Below are positions 1 to 9,239 of a stretch of 64,000 nt of DNA, in pieces; position 1 is the stretch's first letter; every line of letters starts with the position of its first letter. Source of the DNA: Moorena sp. SIOASIH (lineage in GTDB: Bacteria; Cyanobacteriota; Cyanobacteriia; Cyanobacteriales; Coleofasciculaceae); contig NZ_JAAHIH010000003.1 of the NCBI RefSeq assembly GCF_010671925.1, forward strand, positions 1,302,001 to 1,366,000. Direction: 5' to 3'. The translations under genes and the position numbers were made by a program. The notes beneath the pieces are model-generated. The model did no database searches, had not been told where the DNA came from, and saw only the letters and a list, made by a program, of their open reading frames with translations.

Positions 1-842
1 CTTTTAGCTAGGAATTCCTTAACTTCATTGAGGATTTTATCAGCATTATCTTTTGGCTTAAGGATGAATACCATATCATCTGCGTATCCCAGGCTTGTGT
101 GTATATCCTCTATTCCGTTTAGTGCCACATTTGCTAGTAAGGGACTGACCACACCGCCCTGAGGTGTACCCTGGTCTGGAAATTCTACGGATACTCCTGC
201 TTTTAAGCATCTGAATATTCCGGTTTTGACTTTAGCTGGTGCTATTAGTCTTTCCATTATGGAGGTGTGGCTGATACGGTCGAAACACTTCTTGATGTCT
301 AGTTCGATGATTCGTTTATTGATTCCGTTATGGTTGGATTGTAGGTGGGTGAATAAGCGTTTTTGGACGTCTTGTGCGCACCTGCCCGTTCGGAATCCGT
401 AGCTGTTCCCACTGAACGTTGCCTCATGGGCTGGTTCGAGGGCTAATTTTACTAGACATTGCCATGCTCGGTCGGCTATGGTTGGTATCTTTAACATTCG
501 GATTTTCCCGCTCTTTTTAGGGATTGGTACTTCACGTAGTCGGCTGTGTTTCCAGTCAGAAACACGGTCGCTCAATGTCTCCACCAGTTCCATTCGTTCT
601 CTGTAGTTGAGGCTTGACTTTCCATCAACTCCAGCCGTTTTCTTCCCTTTATTAAGCTGCGTCACTTGACGGACTGCCAAAAGCTGTGCTGAGCGGGATT
701 TCAATATCAGTTTTTGTAGTGACCGTGCTTTCTTCAAGTCACCAGCTCGAACCGCTTTGTATACTCGTTTTTGTAGGCGGAATAAGTTTTGGCGGAGTTT
801 CTTCCACTGCTGCTTTTTCCAGAGTTCGCTATGTTTTGCCAT
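1..842 (-). CDS. ltrA: Group II intron reverse transcriptase/maturase (partial)
   Basis: This is an open frame from an ATG at 842 down to the window edge, 280 codons without a stop. The protein would assist splicing and copy the intron RNA during retrohoming. The start reads MAKHSELWKKQQWKKLRQ. About 60 residues in come the N-terminal RT0-type block (TAGVDGKSSL), then the palm motifs (ELDIKKCFDRISH, TPQGGVVSPLLANVALNGIE) and the catalytic YADD box (LGYADDMVFI) near residue 261. The thumb/maturase (domain X), DNA-binding and any HNH domains lie outside. No frameshift is seen, so this part may be functional. It is the only long coding frame in the intron. Confidence 0.92.
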   Translation of the reverse strand, partial: MAKHSELWKKQQWKKLRQNLFRLQKRVYKAVRAGDLKKARSLQKLILKSRSAQLLAVRQVTQLNKGKKTAGVDGKSSLNYRERMELVETLSDRVSDWKHSRLREVPIPKKSGKIRMLKIPTIADRAWQCLVKLALEPAHEATFSGNSYGFRTGRCAQDVQKRLFTHLQSNHNGINKRIIELDIKKCFDRISHTSIMERLIAPAKVKTGIFRCLKAGVSVEFPDQGTPQGGVVSPLLANVALNGIEDIHTSLGYADDMVFILKPKDNADKILNEVKEFLAK

Positions 843-1419
843 GCGTCTAACTATGCTCTCCTGAAATTTGTATACTCTGAATACCCGCAGCCAGTTGTTT
901 GGCTGCATCCTACCCGGCAGTGAGGATTAAGTTTGACATAACTTACCGTAGATTCGACCGGTCTACAGACTCATTATTGCTGCCGTTTTTACTCGTTACG
1001 TGTACTAGATTGTTATGGCGGTTTAGGGCAGTCCAATTCGCCTATCCCCTTCTCAGAGATTACAGTTATCCGAAAAAAGATACTGTGAGAATAAAGGGAT
1101 TAAGTCTCGCATTATTTCAGATTGCGGCTTGTTTCTTAGACGCTTTTTTAGGACTTTTGTTAATCTACCCGTGTCGCCTCCCTATTAGCGGCAGTGTGGA
1201 TAATCTGTTTCACCTCTGATTCCGCCCTGGTGCCAGCGTCACTCTGCAAGTTGCCGCTTGCTCGGTGTGGCCAGATCAGGAGTCACATATCTCTTAATGG
1301 GATGGACTTTCACCATCATCCAATACACAGTTAAGGTTTATCTTCGGGGTTATCCCCCGCGAACCTCCTAAGGCATACTCTTCCTGTTTCAGGAAGTTCC
1401 TACTTAGAACGAGCCGCAC
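1..1419 (-). mobile_element. Group II intron, 3' part outside window
   Basis: Read on the minus strand, the intron begins at 1419 with the canonical GTGCG start and runs off the left edge of the window. About 577 nt of RNA domains precede the internal reverse transcriptase gene (start at 842), a normal spacing for an intron-encoded protein in domain IV. The 5' exon is a tnpB reading frame (ends ..HQRRVSRK), and the tnpB homology stops exactly at GTGCG, so the intron is inserted in tnpB. Domains V and VI and the 3' exon are not visible. The boundary is read directly; the intron class is inferred. Confidence 0.88.
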
Positions 1420-1793
1420 TTTTCGGGAAACTCTACGTTGATGAAACTTTAAGCGTTTTTCTCCTGTCCTATAGAATCTAGGTAAGGCTTCAGTATCGCC
1501 TCTAGAGTCGGTATAAAAATCTTTCAGTCCGACATCTAAACCAATATTAGCATCAGAAGGTTTTAAATCCTCGCTAACATTAACTGAAACGCAAAATTGG
1601 ACATAGTACCCGTCAGCCCGACGGACTATCCTAACTCGCTTTATTTGCTTCTTGTCGAATCGCCACAAGTCCCACGTGCCTTTAACTGGAGTTTAGACTA
1701 AATCAGACAGAAACAGTGGGGAAGGAAACTAGTTTTCGTATCAACGATGCTAACTAGTACCCCCAATAAGAAGAGAAGAGGTTCACCAACAAG

Positions 1794-1827
1794 AAAAAAA
1801 GGTAGACTGCAATGAACGCAGACTACC
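1794..1827 (-). terminator. Terminator-like hairpin inside the IS left end
   Basis: On the minus strand the stem GGTAG.CTGC / GCAG.CTACC is followed by seven T residues (1794-1800). It would stop transcripts running leftward from the interrupted tnpB through the IS. Structure seen; function inferred. Confidence 0.45.
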
Positions 1828-1870
1828 GGATGGTAGATGATCAGAAATAGGCAATGTTCCACATCTACCC

Positions 1871-3216
1871 ATGACAATTTTCGATAATCTCCAACAATTT
1901 CGTCAAACAGCCTATAATTGTTTAGGAAAAGCTAAGGATGCAACCTTGGCCGTAGGCCACGCTACGCGAACGAGTTAATGGATGCAGTCATCCTCACTAA
2001 AGAGGTATGCTCATATCCAGAGCTGTCAAGGTGTCCAGCATTTCGCCGAAGTTGGTCAAGTATCTACGAAGCCATCAAAGACACTCGTCCTGACACCAGC
2101 CAATTAATGGAACTGTACATTTCCCAGATGTCAGACATCCAGCGACCATTGCTAGCAGGAGATCATACCCCCAGACCACGGCCAGAAGCAAAAACTCTTT
2201 GTGACCGTAGCTACGTACATTCGACCGGAAAAACCATTGGCAACAAACCAGTCATCCCAGGACATGATTACAGCACCATCGCTTGGGTACCAGAACACAA
2301 AGGTAGTTGGGCTTTACCCCTGACTCATGAAAGAATCACCAGTTTCGACACACCCATAAGCAAAGCAGCAGCTTAGCTCGAACAAGTCTGTTTACTACTC
2401 CCGAGTAGACCAATTACAGTTTGGGACAGTGAGTATGGATGTGCTTAGTTCGTCGTTCAAACTGCTGACATACCTGCGGACAAGTTGATGCGCTTGCGTC
2501 CTAATCGCTGTTTATGGGGTGCACCACCAGCCTATCAGGGTAAGGGTCGTCCCCAAATTCATGGACAAAAATTTAAATTGAGTGACCCAGATACTTGGTC
2601 ACAACCGACCGAACAACTAACTATTGATGACCCTCAATTAGGTGAGGTGATCTTGAGGCGTTGGAGTAATCTACATTTTCGGCAATCTCCAAGCCATGGG
2701 ATGGAAGTGATTCGGGTGGAAGTAAAAGGTAAGTATCCCCATCGTCGAGCTCTCCAACCGATGTGGTTGTGTTGGCTCGGTCAAACCATACCCCCGGTCT
2801 CAACTATTTGGGGTGACTATCGACGACGATTTACTGTAGATCATTGGAATCGATTCGCCAAGCAGAGGTTACACTGGCTTAAACCTCGTTTTTCTACTCC
2901 TGAACGGGAGCAAAGGTGGAGTGATTTGATGCCAATAATAACTTGGCAGTTATGGCTGGCTCGTACTCTTGTCCAAGACCAACCTCGACCTTGGCAGAAA
3001 TCTCTGAGTGCAGAGGAAATCACTCCAGGAAGGGTTGCCCAGTCAATGGGAGGAGTTTTGGCGGTGATTGCTTCTCCTGCTAGTTTCCCCAAAGTACGTG
3101 GAAAGTCTCCTGGTTGGCTTACTGGGTCTAAGAGAAACAAACGTACTGTCTATCCTCTGGTGAAAAAGGGCATAACCAGAAGGAAAAAGACGAGGAAAAA
3201 GCGAAGAACGAGTTAG
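1871..3216 (+). pseudogene. DDE transposase pseudogene (palindrome insertion plus two amber stops)
   Basis: The transposase of the 1686-3419 IS would be about 440 aa. The original start is the ATG at 1871 (MTIFDNLQQFRQTAYNCLGK). A 24-nt palindromic repeat at 1948-1971 breaks the frame just before ELMDAVILTKEVCSYPE. The main frame then runs from 1978 through LLAGDHTPRPRPEAK and WDSEYGCA to a basic tail ending KKTRKKRRTS. Two TAG stops lie in that same frame, at 2374-2376 and 2446-2448; each would be restored to a CAG (Gln) codon by one C-to-T reversal. The downstream frame (2485-3216) is long and open. Assignment to the IS701/IS4-like DDE group rests on general resemblance. Confidence 0.82.
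1948..1971. repeat. 24-nt palindromic repeat (GGCCGTAGGCC type) in transposase gene
   Basis: One unit of the interspersed GGCC-nnn-GGCCACGCTACGCGAAC repeat. An identical 24-mer occurs at 44988-45011 and inverted or variant units at about 3669, 5210, 12021, 12081, 21274, 46546 and 58680. Here it lies between codons ACC and GAG-TTA of the transposase and causes a frameshift and a stop. Confidence 0.85.
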
Positions 3217-3474
3217 TTAAGTCTCAGTTTTTTGACCTAATGGCTTGATTTTCCGGCTTGTTGAGGGGCGGAAACGTTTTTGTGTGTCTGTCAATCCTTG
3301 TCGTCTGCCTTTTTTTCTAGTTTGTGAAAATTTCCCTCATGGTTGGCTAGGTTAGCCTAGCGAATAGGATAACTTACTTCCTATACTCTCCTTTCTCTGC
3401 TTGATAGTCTAAACTCCAGTTTAAGCTTAAGCTTCCCAATCCCCTTTTTATCACTAAACGTAATTGACTTATTG

Positions 3475-3594
3475 GTAAGGATTCAGGTCACAGGGTACGC
3501 TGCAAGGCCAAAGAAGGGAGCTTCTTTAAAGTCTGCGGGTAAGGATTCAGGTCACAGGGTACGCTGCAAGGCCAAAGAAGGTAAGGATTCAGGT
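3475..3594 (+). repeat. Direct repeats of a GTAAGGATTCAGG module
   Basis: A 42-bp unit starting GTAAGGATTCAGGTCACAGG and ending ..CCAAAGAAG occurs at 3475 and 3539, with a truncated third start at 3581. The first copy runs into the left inverted repeat of the IS66-type remnant, and its GTAAG.ATTCAG start matches the termini of the foldback elements at 5143, 21246, 22842 and 61699. It looks like repeated insertion or slippage at one site. Confidence 0.7.
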
Positions 3595-3661
3595 GTGGAG
3601 AAAAGGGATGAGGGAAGGAGGTTGGGTTAAATGACCCGATTGAGCCATAAGAGCTTGCTCG

Positions 3662-3685
3662 TTCGCGTAGCGTGACCAAAGGTCA
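3662..3685. repeat. Palindromic repeat unit (TTCGCGTAGCGTGACCAAAGGTC)
   Basis: A variant of the genome-interspersed palindrome (GACC-aaa-GGTC in place of GGCC-nnn-GGCC), just beyond the 3' end of the IS66-type transposase remnant. Confidence 0.75.
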
Positions 3686-3694
3686 AAAAATCCA

Positions 3695-5076
3695 TCACCG
3701 ACCGTTTTTGAAAACGGCAAGTTTGGACTGGTCGTGTAGTAAATTAGCGGTCTGCTCGAAACGTTCTTCAGAACGAGAGCCACCACTAACCTTACGCTTG
3801 GTCACTGCCAAACGTAAAGACCTCTCGGCGAGATTATTATCTGGTGGAACTTGGGGATGGTCTAAAAAATACCACCATTGGGAAGCCTTCTGTTTGAGGG
3901 AGCGCAGTAACTTACCTGCTGAAGCGACCGCCACCGACCACCAGGTTTCTAGAGTTAACTGTACCTGAGTTTTGAATCCCCTAACGCAGATGTTGGTACT
4001 CTGTCTCATCGCCATTTTCTTGCCAGAGGCGATAATGGCGAAAAGCTTCATCAATCAAACTCACGAGTGCTTCTCCAATCGCTCGGTTGTGTAGTCGGTG
4101 GCTGTTTGATTAACCTCAGAAAATGACGACGTAGATGGGCGTGCGCATTTCTGTTGAGCGCTGACTGGATAGCCATTATACACATTCAAGTCATCACTAC
4201 TAAGAACACCCCTGTATTTACTGCCCAACTGAGATTCCAGTTCGGCAGGTCCCCTGGTGTCAGCAGCCCGAAATAGACAAAAATCTCGATTGCTAAAGAC
4301 CCACAGCCATTCCTTAATTCCCTTTACAGGCCAAGGAGTTTCATCTACATGAATAGACGGTTGTTCTGTTTTTACCCATTCTGACAATTGCTCAACATGA
4401 GGTTTAATCGCCAGTTCAACCCGTTGATTGGTGTTGACATTAGTCCCATTACCGTACTCAATCTTGCCCAGTTACCATAACATCTGGAGTTGTTTTTTAT
4501 AGGGGAGATGTCCATAATTCCCTAACCATCCCAGAAAAGCTTGTAGCTTGACCCCTAAATCTTGTCCGGGTATCATCTCAACAGACCAAGAGGCTGATGT
4601 TACCGCACCACAGCCCCTACATTGACAATGGTAACGATGGTACTCAACTACCTCGATTGGTTTGTTCACCAGTTGGGCTACTTGTTGAGTGTCTACCAAT
4701 ACAGGTTGATCTAAAAATTCTCTTTGACCACACTGACTACACACAGACGGTTGCAAGATTTCGGTTCGGTCTATTCTGGAAAACCCAAAACGAGTTTTTC
4801 CCCGATGACCTGGTTGTCCTCCGGGTTTTCTCTTTTTGGCCTCAGAGGTGGGACAATCCTCCTTTTTTAGGGCTTTTTCGGATTTTTTCAGTAGATCAGT
4901 TGATGGGGGTTTGGAGGAAGTTTTACTATCGTGGGTCCCGACTCAGCTTTAATTTCTCAATTTCTAGCTGTAGTTCCTCAATCACTTTCTGTTGAGTCAA
5001 TAGCATCTTTACCAGTTCCGCTTTTGACAACTGGCGCACGGCTTTCTGGAGTTAGCGGAACTGGTGAGTGACTCAT
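3695..5076 (-). pseudogene. IS66-family transposase pseudogene
   Basis: The coding trace starts at an ATG at 5076 (MSHSPVPLTPE), with a one-base slip soon after, then a coiled-coil-like ..LLTQQKVIEELQLEIEKLK. It continues into a CxxC zinc-binding segment (4756-4472; CSQCGQREF, CQCRGCGAV), the DDE core (4387-4061; SIHVDETPWPVKG, LSSDDLNVYNGYP) and the family's C-terminal signature (4054-3695; PPDNNLAERSLRLAVTKRK). Stops near 4470 and 4060 and several indels separate the blocks, so it cannot make a working enzyme. The order of domains fits an IS66 TnpC. Confidence 0.85.
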
Positions 5077-5142
5077 GTGTTTACTTTACCCTAGTTTGCT
5101 TCAAAGTCAATCCCGCAGACTTTAAAGAAGCTCCCTTCTTTG

Positions 5143-5342
5143 GTAAGCATTCAGCTATCAGCTATCAGCTATCAGCTAATGCGTCCCAGCGTTGAAGCCT
5201 GTGCGACGCTGTTCGCGTAGCGTGGCCAACGGCCAAGGACTTTTACCCAGACTGTCAATTCTCATTAATCTCAAACTATTAAATTCTCTCGTTCTAGGTT
5301 TATTTTAAGCTGACGGCTGACGGCTGACGGCTGAATGCTTAC
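5143..5342. repeat. Foldback element with heptamer arms, copy 1
   Basis: The element starts GTAAGCATTCAGC and ends with its complement GCTGAATGCTTAC. The left arm repeats CAGCTAT, the right arm repeats GCTGACG, and a TTCGCGTAGCGTGGCCAACGGCC palindrome (about 5210-5233) sits inside. Related elements lie at 21246, 22842 and 61699. There is no coding capacity; it looks like a non-autonomous MITE-like element. Confidence 0.8.
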
Positions 5343-5427
5343 CCCTAAACTACAGATCAGGAATAGATATTCTTTTAGATATATGGATACAGGTTAAGCA
5401 AAACAACTATTTTGGCACAAACAAATA

Positions 5428-6969
5428 TTAAAGCATGTAAAGCTGCCCATACTTCTGCCGGATGTAGCGGATGAATGGATCGATGCGTAAAGCAGTACCA
5501 GTGAGGCTCTTAATCAATTCAGCCGCTGTGTATTTGCAACCATGTTGGTAAATATTGTCCTTCAACCAATTATGGAGCGTACTAAAGTTTCCTTGCTCAA
5601 TTTTTGGTATAATTTCAGGTTGTTCCGTTACTGCGGCTTCAAAAAACTGGGCGCTCATCAAGTTACCCAACGTGTAGCATTGGAACATTCCCCCAATCTG
5701 ACCAGTGTACCAGTGAACATCTTGCAACACCCCGTCACTGTCATTCTGGGGAACAACCCCTAAATCTTCACGATAGCGTTCATTCCAGGCTTCCGGTAAA
5801 TCCCTCACCTGTAGCCTACCCTCGAGCATCATCAGTTCTAAGTCAAAGCGGATCATGACGTGGAGATTGTAAGTCACCTCATCAGCATCCATGCGGATTA
5901 CAGACCGCTGCACCTTGTTGATTGCCTGATAAAAGGCATCGAGGGAAACATTACCTAGTTGGGAGGGGAAGTAGGATTGTACTTGGGGATAGAAAAATTT
6001 CCAGAAGCCCCGACTACGCCCAACAATATTTTCCCAAAGTCGGGACTGGCTCTCGTGGACACCCGAGGATGTCCCACAGGCAAGAGGAGTGCCTTCCAAA
6101 TCTCGTCTAATTCCTTGCTCATAAAGACCATGACCCATTTCGTGGATGCTGCTAAATAGAGCTTGACTCAGGTCATCTTCATCAACACGGGTCGTAATGC
6201 GCACATCACCGGTAGAGAAGTTGATCATAAATGGGTGATGGGTTTGGTCTTGCCTTCCCCGCTCAAAGTCATATCCCATTTGCTTCATGACCTTGAGAGT
6301 CAAATCTAACTGTTGCTCTTCAGGATATCTTTGGTGTAAACAGTTGTCATCGGTGGGACTTTGGGCAGTAATAGCCTCCACAATTGGCACTAATTCCTCT
6401 CGCAACTGATAAAAAAGCGTCCGCAAAATAGAGACTTTCATCCCATAGTCAGCAAAGTCAATTAACGGGTCAGCGATATGTTCGTAACCTGGGAAAAAAT
6501 AAGCCATTTCACGGCTGAGGTCAAGGGTTTTTTCCAAGTAAGGGCGCACCGCTGCAAAGTCGTTGGTGGCTCTTGCCTTTACCCAAACACTGTATGTTTC
6601 TGTCCGATGTTCAGAGAATTCTCCCATAAATTCCGCTGGCACCTGCACGGCTCTGTGGTAATTTTTTCTAGTGCAGCGGATTAAGCTAGCTTCGTCAGAA
6701 AAGTAAGGTAGAGTTTCTTCATAGGGGCGTAACCCTTCCAGCAGTTCGCCCATGGTTGGGTCAGTAAATTTACTATGGGCAATTTTTTGTAGAGTAGCCA
6801 GCTGACGTCCCCTAGCAGCTGCACCACCGGGAGGCATATAGGTTGCCTGATCCCAGTACAACAAAGATGCGGCTGCTTCTAAGTCGTTAATTTCACTAAG
6901 GCGTTTTTTGAGGTTGAGAAGTTTCGGTTGAGTTTTTTCGGTAGTCTGCATGATGCTAGATTGACACAT
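5428..6969 (-). CDS. M32 family metallocarboxypeptidase (carboxypeptidase Taq type)
   Basis: This 513-aa protein is close to the usual 490-510 aa of the family, which are soluble zinc carboxypeptidases removing C-terminal residues from peptides. The HEXXH zinc site is at residues 276-280 (SIHEMGHGLYEQG), followed by the family motif HESQSRLWEN near 305-314. The N-terminal DQATYMPPGG block near 40-49 is also typical. Two starts are possible, the Met at 6969 or the seventh-codon Met at 6951 (MQTTEKTQ); the latter looks more natural. It stands alone between mobile elements with no operon partner. No disruption is seen. Confidence 0.93.
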   Translation of the reverse strand: MCQSSIMQTTEKTQPKLLNLKKRLSEINDLEAAASLLYWDQATYMPPGGAAARGRQLATLQKIAHSKFTDPTMGELLEGLRPYEETLPYFSDEASLIRCTRKNYHRAVQVPAEFMGEFSEHRTETYSVWVKARATNDFAAVRPYLEKTLDLSREMAYFFPGYEHIADPLIDFADYGMKVSILRTLFYQLREELVPIVEAITAQSPTDDNCLHQRYPEEQQLDLTLKVMKQMGYDFERGRQDQTHHPFMINFSTGDVRITTRVDEDDLSQALFSSIHEMGHGLYEQGIRRDLEGTPLACGTSSGVHESQSRLWENIVGRSRGFWKFFYPQVQSYFPSQLGNVSLDAFYQAINKVQRSVIRMDADEVTYNLHVMIRFDLELMMLEGRLQVRDLPEAWNERYREDLGVVPQNDSDGVLQDVHWYTGQIGGMFQCYTLGNLMSAQFFEAAVTEQPEIIPKIEQGNFSTLHNWLKDNIYQHGCKYTAAELIKSLTGTALRIDPFIRYIRQKYGQLYML

Positions 6970-7525
6970 TCAGGCTATTAGTTTAGGGTTACGGTATTTT
7001 GCCGAATAGTAAATGTACACCTGACGACCGAAAATAAAAATCTTACCCACAAAAATGTCCGATACTAATGAATCAGACAAGTGGGCTGAAAGCTAAGACC
7101 AAGTTGCGTTTTTCAAGTGCAATTTACTTGTCGGACAATGGCGAAATAACCAAGTCCTTATTTCCTCTCGTTACGATTTAAGCTGCAACTTGGTACGAGC
7201 ACTCTGGTAAAGCTGAGTAACTGACTCAGATGCCAATGGCTATGAAAACGTCATACCCATAGCTGAGTGTTATAGCATAGTATACGAACTACTATTGTGC
7301 CATTTCTTAAGGACTTACTAGTATAGTGTAATCCCTTAAAACCAGACAATCGCTCTAGCTATTGGCACAGTGGTAAGTATTCCTACCGACTGAAGCTCAG
7401 AGCCACTAGCTTCGAGCTTCCCCAATACTCGCCGAAAGTAGGATGTCACAAGGATTTGTTTGCAATCTCATTTGGATCAGGCCTTATGCACCCTTTCCGT
7501 GTAGAACCTCTGTAAATGTGACGCT
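6970..7525. other. Intergenic region with an inverted repeat
   Basis: No gene is supported. ACCAAGTTGC (about 7101) and GCAACTTGGT (about 7182) form a 10-bp inverted repeat around 70 nt, possibly a small foldback element. The remainder is AT-rich with no recognisable RNA gene. Confidence 0.4.
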
Positions 7526-7555
7526 CCTACACCAACCTTAAAGGTATGGTGTAGG
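7526..7555 (-). repeat. IS200/IS605 right-end hairpin
   Basis: CCTACACCA (7526-7534) pairs with TGGTGTAGG (7547-7555), immediately past the stop of tnpB at 7560. Subterminal hairpins at the 3' side of tnpB are what TnpA recognises in this family. A related orphan hairpin with CTCACACCA arms lies at 12782-12811. Confidence 0.65.
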
Positions 7556-7559
7556 ATTC

Positions 7560-8928
7560 TCAGGCACCCCGAAGAGTGCGTAGAACTTCCTTGGAGGTAT
7601 CATCAGTCATAGAACCAACTATTTTAATGCTACCTTTACGGCGTTTTATAGTGGGGAACACGTCCAGCCCCACTCTCTTGATGTTGATAGCAGCATTAAT
7701 ATCTCTATCAACCCAGAGCTTTTCGACTTCATCCCAATATTTCCGGATACCGCAATCAGTAAAAATCACTTGATCTCGATAGGATAACACTTGGGAAGTG
7801 TAAGCAGGATTCTTCGCCACCATAACGGCTCCAGCTTTCGCAGCTATGTGACCAAGGATTGAGAAGAATTGCCCAAAAGCGGCATCTGCCCAACTCAGGT
7901 TGAGTCCAGATTTGGCAGATTGACCATTGGGTAGGTATCTACCCGTTTCGTCTTGTAATGGTGCGTTACGCTTGCTGAGACCTTTAAGGTTCAGGTCTTC
8001 ATGAAAGAAGACTTTTTTGCCCGTCTTCACCAACTTGTGAGCGGTTTTGTATTGGAAATCTTTTCTGGCACGAGCAATCTTTTGGTGTTGCCGTCCTTCT
8101 CGTTTTGCCAGTTTCCGACGTGCTTTGCTGCCTTGAGGTGCGAGCATTCTTTTTTTTGGCGGTTTTCGCTAGTTTGGCTTGGTTGCGTCGCAATAATTTC
8201 ACAGACGGTAGTTTCACACCTTCAGAAGTAGCAATGTAATGATCCTCGTGCAATACTGCATCCATCCCTAGGGAGTTCTCCCAAGTCGGAATGAACTGAT
8301 CGGGTGAAATGGTGGGCACAGTAGGATCATCAAGTCGCAGGTTTACAAACCATCCATCATTTTTCTTGATCAATTGCACTTGTTTAAGGATGGCACCATC
8401 GGGCAAGGGGCGGTGATAGCGAACTTTCAATAAGCCGAGCTTGGGCACTTTGAGGTACAGGAACTTGCCGCCAATCGAACACGAGTGCAGATCCAGCCCT
8501 GCTCCCTCAAGCACGAATGAACGATAGCGAGACTGGGACTTGAAGCGAGGCTTGCCGCTTCTGTGGCCACTGGCATCCGATCGAGTGAACCGCTCAAATG
8601 CCTTGTCTACACGTTGGCAGACCTGTTGGAGGGTGTTAGCTGGAACCCGTGAAAAATCTAAATCCTCCCCTGACCATTCCACCGTCACTCCACCCTTTTT
8701 GAGTCCTGGTAAAAGTTTCTTTTGGCTGTAGTAGTTGGGGCGATCACGCAGTTCAGGAAGATGACAGACCAAGGGGCAACAGTTAACCGAAGTTCTGTTA
8801 CGTTCCCACCAATCAAACCTTTCACCAAGCTGACGATTATACCAGTACTGGCAAATCCTTAGCCAAAGATTTATCTCTAGCTTTTGGTCGGTGGTTGGAA
8901 GTGCTTTGTACTGGTAAGTGTATTTCAT
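7560..8928 (-). pseudogene. tnpB: tnpB of IS605-type element, frameshifted at an A8 run, zinc ribbon degenerate
   Basis: The first frame starts at 8928 (MKYTYQYKALPTTDQKLEIN), carries the N-terminal helix and WED-type regions and RuvC-I Asp (NSLGMDAVLHEDHYIAT), and shifts frame near 8149-8156, a run of eight A on the coding strand. The second frame continues from about 8147 (MLAPQGSKARRKLAKREG) through RuvC-II Glu (FFHEDLNLKGL) to RuvC-III (WVDRDINAAINI) and ends at 7560. The usual two-CxxC zinc ribbon before RuvC-III is almost gone (only TDCGIRKYW remains). A one-base change in the A run would restore the ORF; programmed slippage is a less likely alternative. Confidence 0.82.
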
Positions 8929-8993
8929 CTCCTGGTGTTGGTGACTAGAGTTAACACTACACTAATTAGTGTACAGATTTCGGAAAGGTTGCC

Positions 8994-9234
8994 ATGAAAG
9001 ATGATTATATTGCAAAAGGACGATCGGTAATTGACCTAAAAGCACATCTGGTATTGACATCCAAATATCGACCCAAAGTGTTCAGTGCCGAAATGCTGCA
9101 ACCCTTGGGCGAAATCGTAGCGGATTTATCCCAGAAATGGGATTGCCAGTTGATTGAGTTCAATGGAGAGGGCTGGCTACTGTTAATGATTTTATCCAAA
9201 AATCTTGCACTATCTACAAAAGTGTGTTAGATTT
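8994..9234 (+). pseudogene. tnpA: IS200/IS605 TnpA (Y1 HUH transposase) fragment
   Basis: This 78-codon frame diverges from the adjacent tnpB (65 bp between starts), the classic IS605 arrangement. The N-terminal half fits TnpA (DLKAHLVLTSKYRPKVFSAE, CQLIEFNGE), but the sequence deteriorates just where the HUH metal-binding motif should be (GEGWLLLMILSKN) and stops before the catalytic tyrosine helix. The IS607-type tnpA begins a few bases downstream, so this gene was probably cut by that arrival. It cannot be active. Confidence 0.78.
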
Positions 9235-9239
9235 TAATC

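Larger units (their letters stand above)
1686..3419 (+). mobile_element. Complete but decayed DDE insertion sequence in tnpB, 5-bp TSD
   Basis: The element is 1734 bp and is bounded by 15-bp inverted repeats (CTGGAGTTTAGACTA at 1686-1700; its complement at 3405-3419). It is flanked by the 5-bp direct repeat TTTAA (1681-1685 and 3420-3424). Precise removal rejoins the tnpB frame on the other strand, which confirms both ends. It carries one transposase pseudogene (1871-3216) of a DDE type common in cyanobacteria (IS701/IS4-like). The family name is uncertain; the ends and the duplication are read directly. Confidence 0.88.
1420..3476 (-). pseudogene. tnpB: tnpB of an IS200/IS605-type element, split by an IS and a group II intron
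   Basis: This is an RNA-guided nuclease/transposon accessory gene in pieces. Segment 3476-3425 encodes ..TNKSITFSDKKGIGKLKL, then a 1.7-kb IS intervenes. Segment 1685-1420 continues with KGTWDLWRFDKKQIKRVR.. through RuvC-I (ANIGLDVGLKDFYTDS, Asp present) to ..HQRRVSRK, where the group II intron begins. Removing the IS and one TTTAA copy restores a continuous in-frame IGKLKLKGTWDLW, so the gene was intact at this point before insertion. The N-terminus is missing beyond 3476, where repeats and an IS66 remnant start. The C-terminal half would lie beyond the intron, outside the window. Confidence 0.85.
3508..5143 (-). mobile_element. IS66-family remnant bracketed by 32-bp perfect inverted repeats
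   Basis: A perfect 32-bp inverted repeat (starting CCAAAGAAGGGAGCTTC at 3508-3539; complement at 5112-5143) encloses a decayed IS66-type transposase gene on the minus strand. No target duplication is evident, because both outer sides abut GTAAG.ATTCAG repeat DNA. Only the tnpC-like transposase is recognisable; tnpA/tnpB accessory genes are absent. The 3540-3690 stretch inside the left end holds a second copy of the outer direct repeat, so the left end has been rearranged. Confidence 0.75.

Noticed and set aside
899..1219. 106-codon plus-strand ORF
   Set aside because: It lies in the structured RNA region of the group II intron on the opposite strand and has no domain features.
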